DNA from: JACVRN01 sp036389255 | GTDB lineage: Bacteria; Acidobacteriota; Blastocatellia; Pyrinomonadales; Pyrinomonadaceae | Direction: 5' to 3' | Length of the DNA stretch: 64,000 bases | Assembly (NCBI GenBank): GCA_036389255.1 | Contig: DASVQI010000024.1 | Location: 682,001 to 746,000, forward strand | Shown: positions 31,785 through 41,272 of the stretch, one piece after another | Numbering within the stretch: position 1 is the first letter of the stretch | How the letters are laid out: each line of letters begins with the position of its first letter | Notes under the pieces: model-generated | The model's database searches: none | The model's input: the letters and a program-made list of their open reading frames with translations, nothing else | What the model was told of the DNA's origin: nothing | Position numbers and translations under genes: made by a program

Positions 31785-32489
31785 TCAAGGCGAGCCGGTT
31801 CTAACGGTGGCTAGCGGCTGGCCGCTCGTGACGCGGTCTCCCACGCGCGCGCTTATGACGGCGACCGTTCCCGAAGAGGTTGTGCGAGCCAAGACCATCT
31901 CTACGCGCGGAGTGCTGCTCGGCGCGGCGGCGTTTGATTGCGATGCTCCCGGCTGGCGTGCGCGAAGAAGCTCACTTTGCGCCTGCTTAGAGGAGTCCTG
32001 AGCCTGTTGCAGTCGGCGCTGGGCCTGCTCATAAAGAGAGCGTTCGGCATCCAATTGTGACTGAGGCACCTGGCCCGAAGCCACTAGCGGCGTCAGGCGC
32101 AGCACTTCCGCTTCATGCTTGACCACCTCCGCGCGCGCGGCTTCGATAGCAGCCTCCGATGCCTTTATATTGCGCGCGGCCCGCGCATCGGCGCTCTCGC
32201 CCGGACTGGGCGCAGGCGCAGCCGCCTGCTGCTCCACGATGATTTCCACGATAGGGCTGCCCGCGCTCACCACGGAGCCTTCGTTCACGAGTATGCGCCG
32301 CACCTGTCCCGCCGCAGGCGCGTTGACGACGACGACGCCGGTGTCCTGACCGACTTCAGTTCGTGAAGAGCTACAGGCGGTAATGGCTAAGGGCAAAAGC
32401 AGAAAGGCTAAAGGTAGAAGTGAAGAAGAACGCAGCTTCTCTCTTTTCACTTCTACCTTTAGCCTTCCTGCTTTTGCCTTCTCTCTCAT
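31785..32489 (-). CDS. Lipoyl-domain lipoprotein (HlyD/efflux-adaptor-like) with a repeat-derived signal peptide
   Basis: A 234-residue lipoprotein. The N-terminus has a lipobox LAITAC with the acylated Cys near residue 39. A first half lipoyl/biotinyl-type segment (GQVRRILVNEGSVVSAGSPI) is followed by a long coiled-coil hairpin (about 105-180), then the second half (SGTVAVISARVGDRVTSGQPL). This is the barrel-sandwich hybrid plus hairpin arrangement of periplasmic adaptors, without their later domains. The gene overlaps the TolC gene by four bases, so it belongs to the efflux operon. Residues 4-36 are coded by a heptad inverted repeat: one arm gives the basic region, the other the hydrophobic core. 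Confidence 0.82.
   Translation of the reverse strand: MREKAKAGRLKVEVKREKLRSSSLLPLAFLLLPLAITACSSSRTEVGQDTGVVVVNAPAAGQVRRILVNEGSVVSAGSPIVEIIVEQQAAAPAPSPGESADARAARNIKASEAAIEAARAEVVKHEAEVLRLTPLVASGQVPQSQLDAERSLYEQAQRRLQQAQDSSKQAQSELLRARQPGASQSNAAAPSSTPRVEMVLARTTSSGTVAVISARVGDRVTSGQPLATVRTGSP
32392..32478. repeat. Inverted repeat built of 7-bp words (heptad hairpin 3), inside a coding region
   Basis: Arms 32392-32424 and 32446-32478 are complementary at 32 of 33 positions. The left arm is made of heptamers such as AAAGGCT, AAAGGTA and GAAGTGA. Unlike the other four it lies inside a gene, covering the signal-peptide region of the 32489 lipoprotein. Confidence 0.9.
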
Positions 32490-34789
32490 GGCCGGCTGTT
32501 TGTGTCGGATGCGCCCGCAGATGAAATTGAGCCGGAAGGCGAGCCGGTGGTTTCCACGCTCGTCGTCTGCGTGCCTCCCGCGCTCTGCTCAAGCTCGCGC
32601 ATGGGCGTATCGGTTCTGATGGAGATTTGGTTTGCTTCCAGCGTGCGGCCCGTGGCACGTTGAAAAGCAGAGATGGATTTGTTCAGGTCTGTCTGAGCCT
32701 GAAGCTCGCGGGCGCGCGCAGCCAGCAGGTCTGTCTGTCGCTGCAAGACCAGAAAGACCGTAGTTGTGCCGGCGCGAAACTGTCTCTGCTCGCTCTCGTA
32801 CTGCTGCTCTGCGCTTGAGCGAGAGGCCGCAGCCGACGCGAGTCTGGCTTCCGCAGAGCGCACGGCCTGTAGAGAGTTGCGGACGTCCGCCTCTATCAAC
32901 TGCTCTGCCTGAGCCAGTTGTTCCTTGATGCGATTGCCCTGCGCCAGCGAAGCGCCAAGGTTCGCTTCCGCCGTTCGGTTCCTCAAGGGCAGAGAGACGC
33001 GCAGGCCCACCCGCGCCGTGGGATAATTCTGCTCAATCAGATTCCTGAGCGACTGCGTGTAGCCGCCGACAAGGTTGGGCGCGACGGTGGAGGTCGTAGT
33101 CGTGGCCGGTAGCGGCTGCAATCCGGCTAGGGCCGATAGGTCGTTGACTCGCTGTAGCAGCGCCGCGTTCGAGCTTGTATTAGACGACTGGCCCGGCTGC
33201 ACGAGCGTTCCCGCCAGCCCGGCTGTCGTGTAGGTTCCGACCAAATCAACCTGCGGCTTCGTCTGGTCACGGAAGAAACGCACGTTCACGTCGTTGATGT
33301 CGGACGTGGTCTTGAGCTGCGCAAGCTCCGGACGATTATCCAGCGCGGCCCTGACGGCCTGCTCAAGCGGTACGCGCGGCGCTTCCAGATTAACGGGCGT
33401 CACGGGCGTAATCGCTCTAGACCATAGGGTGTCGTTTCTGTCGGGAAGAATCAGCGTCTTCAAGGTGTTCTCGGACTGCGTGACAGCTTCCTGCGCCGTG
33501 TAGACGTTCTGCTCGAAGGTCGTCACCTGCGTCTGCGCGGCCACCACGTCAATCGGCGCGAGCACGCCCTTTTCCACCTGCCGGTTGTTGCTCTCGACCT
33601 GTATGCGCGCCTGCCTCACGGCGTCAATCTGGACTTGCAGGTTTCTCAGGGCGAAGGCCAGATTCCAGTAAGCCTGCTCCACCTGCGAGATGACATCTAT
33701 GGCTCGCTGGCGAAACTGCGCGTCGGTCAGAGAGAGGTTCCGCTTGGCTATCTCAATCTGCCGCCGGTTGTTGTCGAACCTCAGCCCGCGCCAGAGCGGC
33801 TGCGCGTAAGTGAGAGTGAAGGCCGTCGGAAACTGCGGGTTGAGACGCACGTTCTGATTCGTCGTCGTCAGCCGCGTAGAAGAGAAATCGAGTTGATACG
33901 AGCCGCCGCCCCAAGGCGAAAAGCCGCCCAGCCTTGCCGAGCCCGTCACGTCCTGCTGCGTCACGCTGCCGCTCGCGCCAGCGCCGCCCAGCGTAGAGCT
34001 TGTGGGCGTCGTCGCGCGCTCGAAGTAGTTCTCGGACGAGAGAAGCGGGTCGTAGACGCCTCTGGCCGCGCGCAGGTTATATTCTGCAATCTGCACGTCT
34101 ATGCGCGACTGGTCTATGTCGTTGCTGTTTCTGAGCGCAAGCCGTATGGCGTCATTCAGACTGAGCGGAACCTGATCCGCCACGTTGACGCCCACCCGGT
34201 CGGCTGAAGGCAGAGGTCGCGGCTCCGCGCGAAAGTTGGGGGCAATCGGAGGCGGCTCCTGCGGCAGCTCTGCGGGAGCTATGCCGCCCGTTGTGCCTAC
34301 GTTCTGGCCGGGAGTCTGCTGCACGCCCGTCTGCGTTGTCCCCTGAGTCCCCTGCCCCGTCTGCTGCTGCGTAGAAGCGCCTGTTCCGGCCGGGTTGGCA
34401 GTCGTCGGCAGGCCCGTTGACGGCGCGGCCTGTCCGGGCGTTTGCGGCGTAGTGGGACGCGGCCCCTGCGTGTTTGGCGTCGTCTGCTGTTGCTGCTGCT
34501 CCTGCACTGTCTGCGGCTGCGCGCTCTGCTGCGCTTCGTTGCTCGGACGAATCACAGAGCCCGGAGCGTTCGGCGGAAGCTGCGACGGCTGAGGCTGCGT
34601 GGTGCCGGGCTGTTGTTGCTGTTGCGTAGAAGTCCCTGCGGGCGGCGATTGTACAGGCGGCGCGGACGGCGAGGGAGTACGTGTCGTCTCCTGCGCCGCG
34701 ACGTTTACGGAAAGCAGCAATACTAAAAGAAGGAACGCACCCGGCATCAAGCGTGATGAGCGAGCCCCGAAGTCAAACAAAAAAGTCAT
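32486..34789 (-). CDS. TolC-family outer-membrane efflux protein with long Gln/Pro-rich linker
   Basis: A protein of about 767 residues. The signal peptide (LMPGAFLLLVLLLSVNVAAQ) is followed by about 150 residues of Gln/Thr/Pro/Gly low complexity, and then two outer-membrane-efflux repeats (about 200-450 and 470-720) with the usual long helices and beta strands, such as LSLNDAIRLALRNSNDIDQS at the first repeat. It would form the trimeric outer-membrane exit duct for the RND pump encoded upstream. The ATG at 34789 is chosen: it lies five bases after the pump gene's stop and has an AGGTGAT ribosome site. A start at 34816 would overlap the pump. The linker is unusual for TolC proteins and may cross the peptidoglycan. 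Confidence 0.9.
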   Translation of the reverse strand: MTFLFDFGARSSRLMPGAFLLLVLLLSVNVAAQETTRTPSPSAPPVQSPPAGTSTQQQQQPGTTQPQPSQLPPNAPGSVIRPSNEAQQSAQPQTVQEQQQQQTTPNTQGPRPTTPQTPGQAAPSTGLPTTANPAGTGASTQQQTGQGTQGTTQTGVQQTPGQNVGTTGGIAPAELPQEPPPIAPNFRAEPRPLPSADRVGVNVADQVPLSLNDAIRLALRNSNDIDQSRIDVQIAEYNLRAARGVYDPLLSSENYFERATTPTSSTLGGAGASGSVTQQDVTGSARLGGFSPWGGGSYQLDFSSTRLTTTNQNVRLNPQFPTAFTLTYAQPLWRGLRFDNNRRQIEIAKRNLSLTDAQFRQRAIDVISQVEQAYWNLAFALRNLQVQIDAVRQARIQVESNNRQVEKGVLAPIDVVAAQTQVTTFEQNVYTAQEAVTQSENTLKTLILPDRNDTLWSRAITPVTPVNLEAPRVPLEQAVRAALDNRPELAQLKTTSDINDVNVRFFRDQTKPQVDLVGTYTTAGLAGTLVQPGQSSNTSSNAALLQRVNDLSALAGLQPLPATTTTSTVAPNLVGGYTQSLRNLIEQNYPTARVGLRVSLPLRNRTAEANLGASLAQGNRIKEQLAQAEQLIEADVRNSLQAVRSAEARLASAAASRSSAEQQYESEQRQFRAGTTTVFLVLQRQTDLLAARARELQAQTDLNKSISAFQRATGRTLEANQISIRTDTPMRELEQSAGGTQTTSVETTGSPSGSISSAGASDTNSRP

Positions 34790-34793
34790 ATCT

Positions 34794-37700
34794 TTAATCA
34801 CCTGCTTGATCCGCATAGGTATCCTTCTGAGTTTTCGAGGCGCGGCGCGCGCGCGAGCGCGTGAAGAGATTGGCGAAGGCCGTCCAGCCGCCTGCGAAGC
34901 GACGACTCACGCCGCTCGTAAATGTTCCATAACGCGCGCCTACGTAGCCCCAGACCCTTGACTCGGTCATGTCCTCAAAGAGCGAGTAGAAGACCGGCAC
35001 GGCCAGAAGAGTGAGCAGCAGACAGAGGCTCTGCCCGCCGACGACCAGCACGCCTATGGAGCGGTTGGTAGCAGCGCCAGCGCCCGTGCCGACTATGAGC
35101 GGAATCATGCCAGCCACGAGAGCTATCGTCGTCATCAATATGGGACGCAGGCGGTCGCGGTTCGCCTGAATGATGGCGCTGTAGCGCTCCATGCCGTGCG
35201 AGCGAAGCTCGTTCGTGTGGTCAATCTGTAGAATGGCGTTCTTCTTCACTATGCCGAAGAGCACCAGCATTCCGAGCATGGAAAAGATGTTCAGCTTCTG
35301 CCCCGCGATAAATGTTGAAAGCAGCGCGAACGGAATAGAGAGCGGCAGCGTCAGCAAAATCGTCACAGGGTGAATAAAGGATTCAAACTGCGCCGCCAGC
35401 ACCAGATACATGAAGATGAACGACAGTATGAAGGCGAGCATGAAGTAGTAGTTCGCCTGTCCCAACTGCTTCGACTGGCCCGTCACGCCCGTATTGTAGC
35501 CGGATTCCATGCCAATCTCCGCGGCTGCTCGCTGCAAGGCCGCCAGAGCTTCCGTCTCAGACCCGTTGGGCGAGACGCTGGCCGTGATTGTCACCTGTCT
35601 TTGGCGATTGATGCGGTCAATTGAGGTCGGGCTCGTGCCTTCTTCAAGACGCACGACCTTGGACAGCTCTACAGCCCCGCCGCTAGCGGACGGCACTGAC
35701 AACTGCTCCAAAAGGTCTGTGTTCTGGCGATACTGGTTTTCAGCCATCAGCACTACGTCGTACTGGTCTGAGCCTTCGCTGTAGGTGCTGACGCGCGAGC
35801 CCGCAACCATAGTGCTAAGGACTTGAGCTATGTCGCCTGCCCTGACGCCGAGGTCGGCCGCGCGTTGACGGTCAATGATGATGCGCGCCTCAGGATTACC
35901 CAGCACGAGCGAGCGGTCTGCGTCCTGAATGTTCGGATTCTGCTTAATCCGCTCAATGATTTTGTTAGAGTACTCGTCCAGCTTCTGAAGGTCTGGGCCG
36001 CTCAGGTAGAAGGCCAGCGCGCTTGAGCGCCCGCCGCCGATTGCGCCCGCTATGGACGAGATTGAAGACGCGCCGATGGTTAATTCCTTCGGATAGCGGC
36101 GCGTAAGCTGCCGTGTGCGCTGAACAATCTCCGCCTGAGAGAGAGAACGCTTGTCGGGCGCAACTAGCCGCACGTTTATCATGCCCGTGTTCGTAGCCTG
36201 CTGGCCGCCGAAGCCCGCAATGGCAAGCGTAGCCTCCACGCCCGGTATCTTCTCGCGTATGTCGCGCGCTATGCGGTCTAGTATGGACTGCGTGGCGGCG
36301 AGGCTGGTTCCCTGCGGCGCGCGCAGAGTTACCTGATAAGAGGATTCGTCCTCTTCGGGCAGCAGGTTAATGCCAGCCAGTCTGTAGAGCGGAACGATAG
36401 AAGCTATGACGACCGCGCACACAAGTATAATCACCCAGCGATGGGCCATAGACCACTTGAGCATCCACGTATAAGTGCGGTCAATGGGCCTGTAGAAGCG
36501 CGACTCCTTGGACGAATGCTCTTGGACTTTCTCCGCGTGCTCTTCCGGCAGCTCGTCATCCGGCCCGGTTCCCCCGCCCGAAGCGGCGACGGCCACAGGG
36601 CCAGCCGGAAGCGGCTCCTCCTTCTTGGCCTTAATCCAGCGCGCGGCAAGCATAGGCGTTAAGGTGAAAGAGACTACAAGAGAGACGGCTATGGCCGCCG
36701 CAGATGTCAGGCCGAACGAGGACATGAAGCGGCCGACTATGCCGCCCATAAAAGCCACGGGAAGGAAGACCGCCAGCAGCGAGAGCGTCGTGGCAAGCAC
36801 GGCCAGCCCAATCTCGCGCGTCCCCTCAATCGCGGCCTGAAACGGGTGCATCCCCTTCTCTTCCACGAAGCGGTAGATGTTCTCCAAAACGACAATCGCG
36901 TCGTCAATCACTATGCCGACCATAAGGGTCAGCGCCAGCATCGTCATCTGATTCAGGCTGTAGCCGAAGGCCGCCAGAAAGGCGAAGGCCGCGATAATGG
37001 ACGACGGGATGGCGAAGGCAGCAATCAAGGTCGAGCGGAAGTTCCAGAGAAAGATAAAGACCACGACCGCCGCCAGAAGGCCGCCTATAATCAAGTGCTC
37101 TTCAATAGCGTGCAGAGAGTTTTCTATGAACTCCGACTGGTCGCGCACAATCTGGAACTTGAGGTCTTTCGGCAAGGTCGGGATGACCTCGTTCATGCGC
37201 TCCTTGATGGCCTTGATGACGGCGACCGTGTTCGAGCCCGACTGCTTGCGAATCGCAAGCGTGACTGCGGGGCCGCCATTCAGGTTTGAGATTGAGGACG
37301 GGTCAGCGCCACTGTCTTCGACCGTGGCCACGTCGCTTATCTTGACCGCGTAGCCGTTACGGCTGGTGATGACTATGTTGCCGAACTCTTCGACCTTCGT
37401 CACGCGGCTCATGGTGCGCAGGTTGACGGCCTTCGCGCCCTCGTTAACGCGACCGCCCGGCATCTCAAGATTCTGCGACCTCAATGCGTTGGACACGTCA
37501 ACGGTCGAGAGGTTATAGGAGCGCAGCTTGTACGGGTCTATGTGAACGTTTATCTGTCGCTGGCGAGCGCCGTAGATGGAGACGTCGCCCACGCCGTACG
37601 CAGACTGTATGCGCTTGCTTATCTGGTTCTGCGCTATGTCCGTCAGTTGCAGAACGGAGTACGGCCCGCTCATTGAATAAAGGATGATGGGCTGAGCGTC

Positions 37701-38102
37701 GGGGTCGGACTTCTGCACAATCGGCGGGTCAGCCGTCTCAGGCAGGCGATTGATGACGGTGCTGACCTTGTCGCGCACCTCCTGCGTAGCCACGTCCGGG
37801 TCTTTCGACAGGTCGAAGCTGATGGTGATGTTCGAGCGGCCCGTGCTGGAACTTGAACGCAGCTCTTCTATGCCGGTGGCCGTGTTGACGGCTCCCTCGA
37901 TTACGTCCGTTATCTCCGTCTCGATTTCGGCGGGCGCTGCGCCCGGATTCGTAGTCGAAACGGAAACGGTCGGAATATCTATCTTCGGAAAGCGGTCAAC
38001 GCCAAGCGTGAAGAAGGAGAAACCGCCAATCACCGTCAACGCCAGAATAATAACGGTGGCGAACACGGGTCGTCGCACGCAAATCTCTGCTAACTTTTGC
38101 AT
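34794..38102 (-). CDS. RND efflux transporter, inner-membrane pump (HAE1/AcrB type)
   Basis: A 1102-residue resistance-nodulation-division pump, about 60 residues longer than AcrB owing to an insertion near residues 495-530 and a C-terminal extension. Seen: the first helix with VRRPVFATVIILALTVIGGF, the porter domains, the proton-relay region GIVIDDAIVVLENIYRFVEE with paired aspartates, and the C-terminal membrane bundle. It exports lipophilic drugs or metabolites using the proton gradient, together with the adaptor (38117) and TolC protein (32486) of the same operon. The absence of heavy-metal motifs favours the hydrophobe-exporting subfamily; the substrate is unknown. Confidence 0.95.
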   Translation of the reverse strand: MQKLAEICVRRPVFATVIILALTVIGGFSFFTLGVDRFPKIDIPTVSVSTTNPGAAPAEIETEITDVIEGAVNTATGIEELRSSSSTGRSNITISFDLSKDPDVATQEVRDKVSTVINRLPETADPPIVQKSDPDAQPIILYSMSGPYSVLQLTDIAQNQISKRIQSAYGVGDVSIYGARQRQINVHIDPYKLRSYNLSTVDVSNALRSQNLEMPGGRVNEGAKAVNLRTMSRVTKVEEFGNIVITSRNGYAVKISDVATVEDSGADPSSISNLNGGPAVTLAIRKQSGSNTVAVIKAIKERMNEVIPTLPKDLKFQIVRDQSEFIENSLHAIEEHLIIGGLLAAVVVFIFLWNFRSTLIAAFAIPSSIIAAFAFLAAFGYSLNQMTMLALTLMVGIVIDDAIVVLENIYRFVEEKGMHPFQAAIEGTREIGLAVLATTLSLLAVFLPVAFMGGIVGRFMSSFGLTSAAAIAVSLVVSFTLTPMLAARWIKAKKEEPLPAGPVAVAASGGGTGPDDELPEEHAEKVQEHSSKESRFYRPIDRTYTWMLKWSMAHRWVIILVCAVVIASIVPLYRLAGINLLPEEDESSYQVTLRAPQGTSLAATQSILDRIARDIREKIPGVEATLAIAGFGGQQATNTGMINVRLVAPDKRSLSQAEIVQRTRQLTRRYPKELTIGASSISSIAGAIGGGRSSALAFYLSGPDLQKLDEYSNKIIERIKQNPNIQDADRSLVLGNPEARIIIDRQRAADLGVRAGDIAQVLSTMVAGSRVSTYSEGSDQYDVVLMAENQYRQNTDLLEQLSVPSASGGAVELSKVVRLEEGTSPTSIDRINRQRQVTITASVSPNGSETEALAALQRAAAEIGMESGYNTGVTGQSKQLGQANYYFMLAFILSFIFMYLVLAAQFESFIHPVTILLTLPLSIPFALLSTFIAGQKLNIFSMLGMLVLFGIVKKNAILQIDHTNELRSHGMERYSAIIQANRDRLRPILMTTIALVAGMIPLIVGTGAGAATNRSIGVLVVGGQSLCLLLTLLAVPVFYSLFEDMTESRVWGYVGARYGTFTSGVSRRFAGGWTAFANLFTRSRARRASKTQKDTYADQAGD

Positions 38103-38116
38103 AACGTTCTCTGGGT

Positions 38117-39472
38117 CTATCTCTGCTGCTGCGTCGGCTGTACCTTAGCCCCTTCGTAGAGCTGTTGTAAATTGCTGGTCGCAACCTCGTCGTTGGCCTG
38201 CACGCCTGTAATTATCTGCACCATGCCGTTCTCTTCGTCACCTATCTGTACGACTCTCAGATGAGCGGTCGTGCCTTGAATTACGAAGACGCGATAGGAG
38301 TTTGTGTTCTGGTCGTTGACGACGGCCTCGCGCGGGACAAAGATTGTCTGGTTCCCGCCCGGTATGGTGATGCGGGCGGTTGCGAACATGCCCGAGCGCA
38401 GCGCGTTGTCAGGATTCTGCACGGAAGCTTCGGCCGTCACGGAACGCGAGGCCGGGTCAATCGCAGGATTAATAGCTGTTATCGTCCCGCCGAACTGCCT
38501 GTCGCGGAATGCGTCTACAGTCAGAGAGACGGGCATGCCGGGGCGCAGGTGCGGCGCGTGCATCTCAGGCACCTGAAGCTCAAGCTTGAGCGTGTTAGTC
38601 AGAAGGATAGTCGCAATGACGGAAGCGGGCGTGACGTACTCGCCTACGGCCACGGGCCGGGCGCTGACGTAGCCGGAATAGGGCGCGCGTATCAGAGTGT
38701 CTTCAACGGCCTTCTGTGAAATCGCAACCTGCGCCTGAGCGCTGGCGACTGCCGCCTGAGCCGTCTGAATCGCCTGATTATTCTGCCTTGCCTGATTGAT
38801 TGCTATCTCAAGCTGCTGGCGTGCGCTAGCGGTCTGCGCCCGCGCCGTGTCGGCCTGCGTGCGGTACTGGTCGTAGACGCTTCTGGCAACGTCGCCCGTC
38901 TCAACCAGCTCCGCGTAGCGTTTCGCGTTCGCTTCCGCGAGGCGCTGCTGGGCCAGAGCCGAATCGTAAGCGGAGGCCGCGCTTCTTACTTCGGGAATCG
39001 TGCTCGCGTCGAAGCGACCATTGGGCCCTAGGCCCAGTCTGGCTTCCGCCTGACGCACGCCCGCCAGAGCCTGCTGCACTGCCGCCTGCGATTGTCTTAG
39101 ACGAAGGCGCGCGTCCCTGTCGTTCAAGCGAGCTATGACCGCTCCCTGACGCACGAACGCGCCAATACTGACGGGCGTAGAGACGACCTGCCCGGAGGTC
39201 TGCGACGCAACGTCCGAAGACTCGTTGGCTGTCAGGCTGCCCGTTGCCTGTATGAAAGAGGGAACCTCGCGCGACTCTACACGGGTGGTCGTGACTGCTA
39301 TCGCGGGGGCGTCCGCCGCTTCGGCAGTCCCAGCCCCGGCTTCGCCCCTTGCGTTTCCGTTACCTTGTCTTGAACCGGATTTCCCGCAGGCCGATACTGC
39401 GAGCGCGAGCGCCGCTAGCAACATCGCAAGCAGTATCAAGCGAAGCTTGCAGGAGAGAGAATTAAAAGTCAT
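38117..39472 (-). CDS. RND efflux periplasmic adaptor (membrane fusion protein)
   Basis: A 451-residue lipoprotein adaptor. The signal peptide (LLAMLLAALALAVSACG) ends at the acylated Cys near residue 29. A lipoyl barrel (GQVVSTPVSIGAFVRQGAVI), an extended alpha-hairpin (about 120-260), the second lipoyl half (LIRAPYSGYVSARPVAVGEYV), and a beta-barrel with the membrane-proximal domain follow. It links the pump (14 bp downstream) to the TolC duct. It is the first gene of the operon and is divergent from the 39646 gene. The long coiled-coil hairpin implies a tall adaptor. Confidence 0.93.
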   Translation of the reverse strand: MTFNSLSCKLRLILLAMLLAALALAVSACGKSGSRQGNGNARGEAGAGTAEAADAPAIAVTTTRVESREVPSFIQATGSLTANESSDVASQTSGQVVSTPVSIGAFVRQGAVIARLNDRDARLRLRQSQAAVQQALAGVRQAEARLGLGPNGRFDASTIPEVRSAASAYDSALAQQRLAEANAKRYAELVETGDVARSVYDQYRTQADTARAQTASARQQLEIAINQARQNNQAIQTAQAAVASAQAQVAISQKAVEDTLIRAPYSGYVSARPVAVGEYVTPASVIATILLTNTLKLELQVPEMHAPHLRPGMPVSLTVDAFRDRQFGGTITAINPAIDPASRSVTAEASVQNPDNALRSGMFATARITIPGGNQTIFVPREAVVNDQNTNSYRVFVIQGTTAHLRVVQIGDEENGMVQIITGVQANDEVATSNLQQLYEGAKVQPTQQQR

Positions 39473-39645
39473 AAGTGCCCTATTATGTGCTGATTCTTAC
39501 TGAAAGACGAGTCCCTGCCGCATACGGTTACAACTTTCCCCGTCTTCCGGCGGCTCCGCAAGAGGTTATTTATACCTCGCCGCGTCTTGCAAATTTCTTG
39601 TAATCTCTTATCAAATGTATCCTTCCGGGAAAGGATTATAAAGAG

Positions 39646-40413
39646 ATGGGGAATTGGATGGACGAGAGACGGTCAAGGTTGCGTGAGTTCCTTGATATAT
39701 CAACGGATACGAGCCTGCTTCGGCCCGGCGCAATCGAGCCCGATTTGTCCGGCGGCATGGCCGAGCAGTTGGACTTCTTCAACATAGAGTGGCACATCAT
39801 ACCGTCTGCGGAAGCCCTGCCGGTGGACGAGCGATACCTGAGCCGCTTCTACGCGCAGGCCCCGAAGGGCTTCGCGGAGCCGCGCGAGCACGCTGCCCTG
39901 AGCTATCAAGAGGTTATCGTCAACGGCCACAGAAAACATCAGGGACAGATAATCGGCGTGGAGACTACGCAGAAGCCTCGCTACCTGCCGGGCAACCGCC
40001 AGTTCTACGGGACGTTTTACGGCTTCGACGCCACGCGCGACCCCTTCAACTTCTATCTTGGCCGAGCCAACATGACCAACGGGACGCGCTTCGACCACAA
40101 CTATCTTTCGCTCAGAGAGTTTTTATCGGTAGTGAACGAGGACTGGCGAGCGCGGCGCGCGATGCCCAAAGGTTATCGCCTCACCATCTGCCCGCCCGCA
40201 GTCTTCAATTTCGTAGGAAGCATCTTTCACCCTGAATGGAGCGAGACGGAATCGCTTGAGCTTGGCTTTTACAGGGACGAGGCGGGCAACGCCACATGCT
40301 ACGGCGTAGGCTCCAACGCGCCCAATGATTTTTCCTATATCAGCGAAGTCGAGCTAGAGACGGATTGGACGCTGCTGGGCTTTCGCACGGCGCTCGTGCC
40401 CGAAGCTACGTAA
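39646..40413 (+). CDS. Hypothetical soluble protein
   Basis: A 255-residue protein I do not recognise. It has no signal peptide and no membrane helix. Aromatic- and Gly-rich segments such as FYGTFYGFDATRDPFNFYLG and a Trp-rich end suggest a compact beta or alpha/beta domain. The start is at 39646 or the in-frame ATG at 39658, which has a slightly better ribosome site (GGGGAA). It is divergent from the efflux operon, with both promoters in a 174-bp gap. No functional clue beyond that. Confidence 0.65.
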   Translation: MGNWMDERRSRLREFLDISTDTSLLRPGAIEPDLSGGMAEQLDFFNIEWHIIPSAEALPVDERYLSRFYAQAPKGFAEPREHAALSYQEVIVNGHRKHQGQIIGVETTQKPRYLPGNRQFYGTFYGFDATRDPFNFYLGRANMTNGTRFDHNYLSLREFLSVVNEDWRARRAMPKGYRLTICPPAVFNFVGSIFHPEWSETESLELGFYRDEAGNATCYGVGSNAPNDFSYISEVELETDWTLLGFRTALVPEAT

Positions 40414-40563
40414 GCGAGTCTTTCATCATCCCGAAAAAATGTAACCAAACCAGAGAGCCGCGCGTCTAACTTAGCGACTGGCCGGATTGAGGCGTCATTC
40501 TCCCTGCATGTCACAGAATCTGGGCTTGGCACTATTTCAACATTTTGGAGAGAAAGACAAAAG

Positions 40564-41109
40564 ATGCAATTAACTGGTACAAGAAAAATCGTAGGCGCTC
40601 TGGCCTTCAGCGCCGTGATGGCTCTCACTGGCGTCACGGGCTTCGCTCAACAGCAGACGACGCAGGGTCAGGATGGCGGCAAAGCTCGCGGCGAGCGCCG
40701 TAGAGACGGCAGAGGCTTTGGCGGCAAGCGCGGCGGCCTCTTCGCTGGACGCTTAGCCGAAAAGCTCAACCTGACGGACGCACAGAGAGAGCAGATTAAG
40801 CAGATAACTACTCGCTACCGCGAGAGCGCGAAGGCGCAGCGCGAGCAGCGACGCGGCCAGCGCACAGACGACAGAGGCTTCGGCAACGGCACTTTCAATG
40901 AAGCTCAGGTGCGCGCAGCAGCACAGGCCCGCGCCAACGCAAGAGTCGAGCGTGAAGTCGCGCGTGCCCGCATGATGTCGGAGATTTACAATGTTCTGAC
41001 GGCAGAGCAGAAGGCGCAGCTTGCGGCGCTTCGCCAGCAGCGTGAGCAGAAGATGCAGGAACGCCACGCCCGTCGCGGTGCAAATTCCGGCCAGACGACT
41101 CAGCAGTAA
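40564..41109 (+). CDS. Spy/CpxP-like periplasmic protein
   Basis: A 181-residue secreted protein. The signal peptide (KIVGALAFSAVMALTGVTGFAQ) is followed by a Gly/Arg/Gln-rich stretch and two copies of the LTxxQ-type motif: LNLTDAQREQIKQITTRYRE and, near the C-terminus, LTAEQKAQLAALRQQR. This is the layout of Spy/CpxP proteins, periplasmic chaperones or stress sensors. Basic residues are abundant. A strong terminator follows, so it is its own unit, 150 bp before an ECF sigma operon that ends in another CpxP-like protein. The pairing suggests a shared envelope-stress role, which is an inference. Confidence 0.82.
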   Translation: MQLTGTRKIVGALAFSAVMALTGVTGFAQQQTTQGQDGGKARGERRRDGRGFGGKRGGLFAGRLAEKLNLTDAQREQIKQITTRYRESAKAQREQRRGQRTDDRGFGNGTFNEAQVRAAAQARANARVEREVARARMMSEIYNVLTAEQKAQLAALRQQREQKMQERHARRGANSGQTTQQ

Positions 41110-41150
41110 CCTGACGTAAGCTACTCGAACAGATTCCCGCAGGGGATACG

Positions 41151-41190
41151 AAAATAGCCCGGTAATAGACTGCCGGGCTATTTTTGATTT
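41151..41190 (+). terminator. Intrinsic terminator after the Spy-like gene
   Basis: AAATAGCCCGG / CCGGGCTATTT (11 bp) around a 10-nt loop, followed by TTGATTTTCC. Confidence 0.92.
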
Positions 41191-41272
41191 TCCTTTCCGC
41201 AGATAAAGAGCTTAAGCTTAGGCTTTACCGGCAAGACGGAAGAGACGCAGGCAGTTCATAATTGATGACGAG

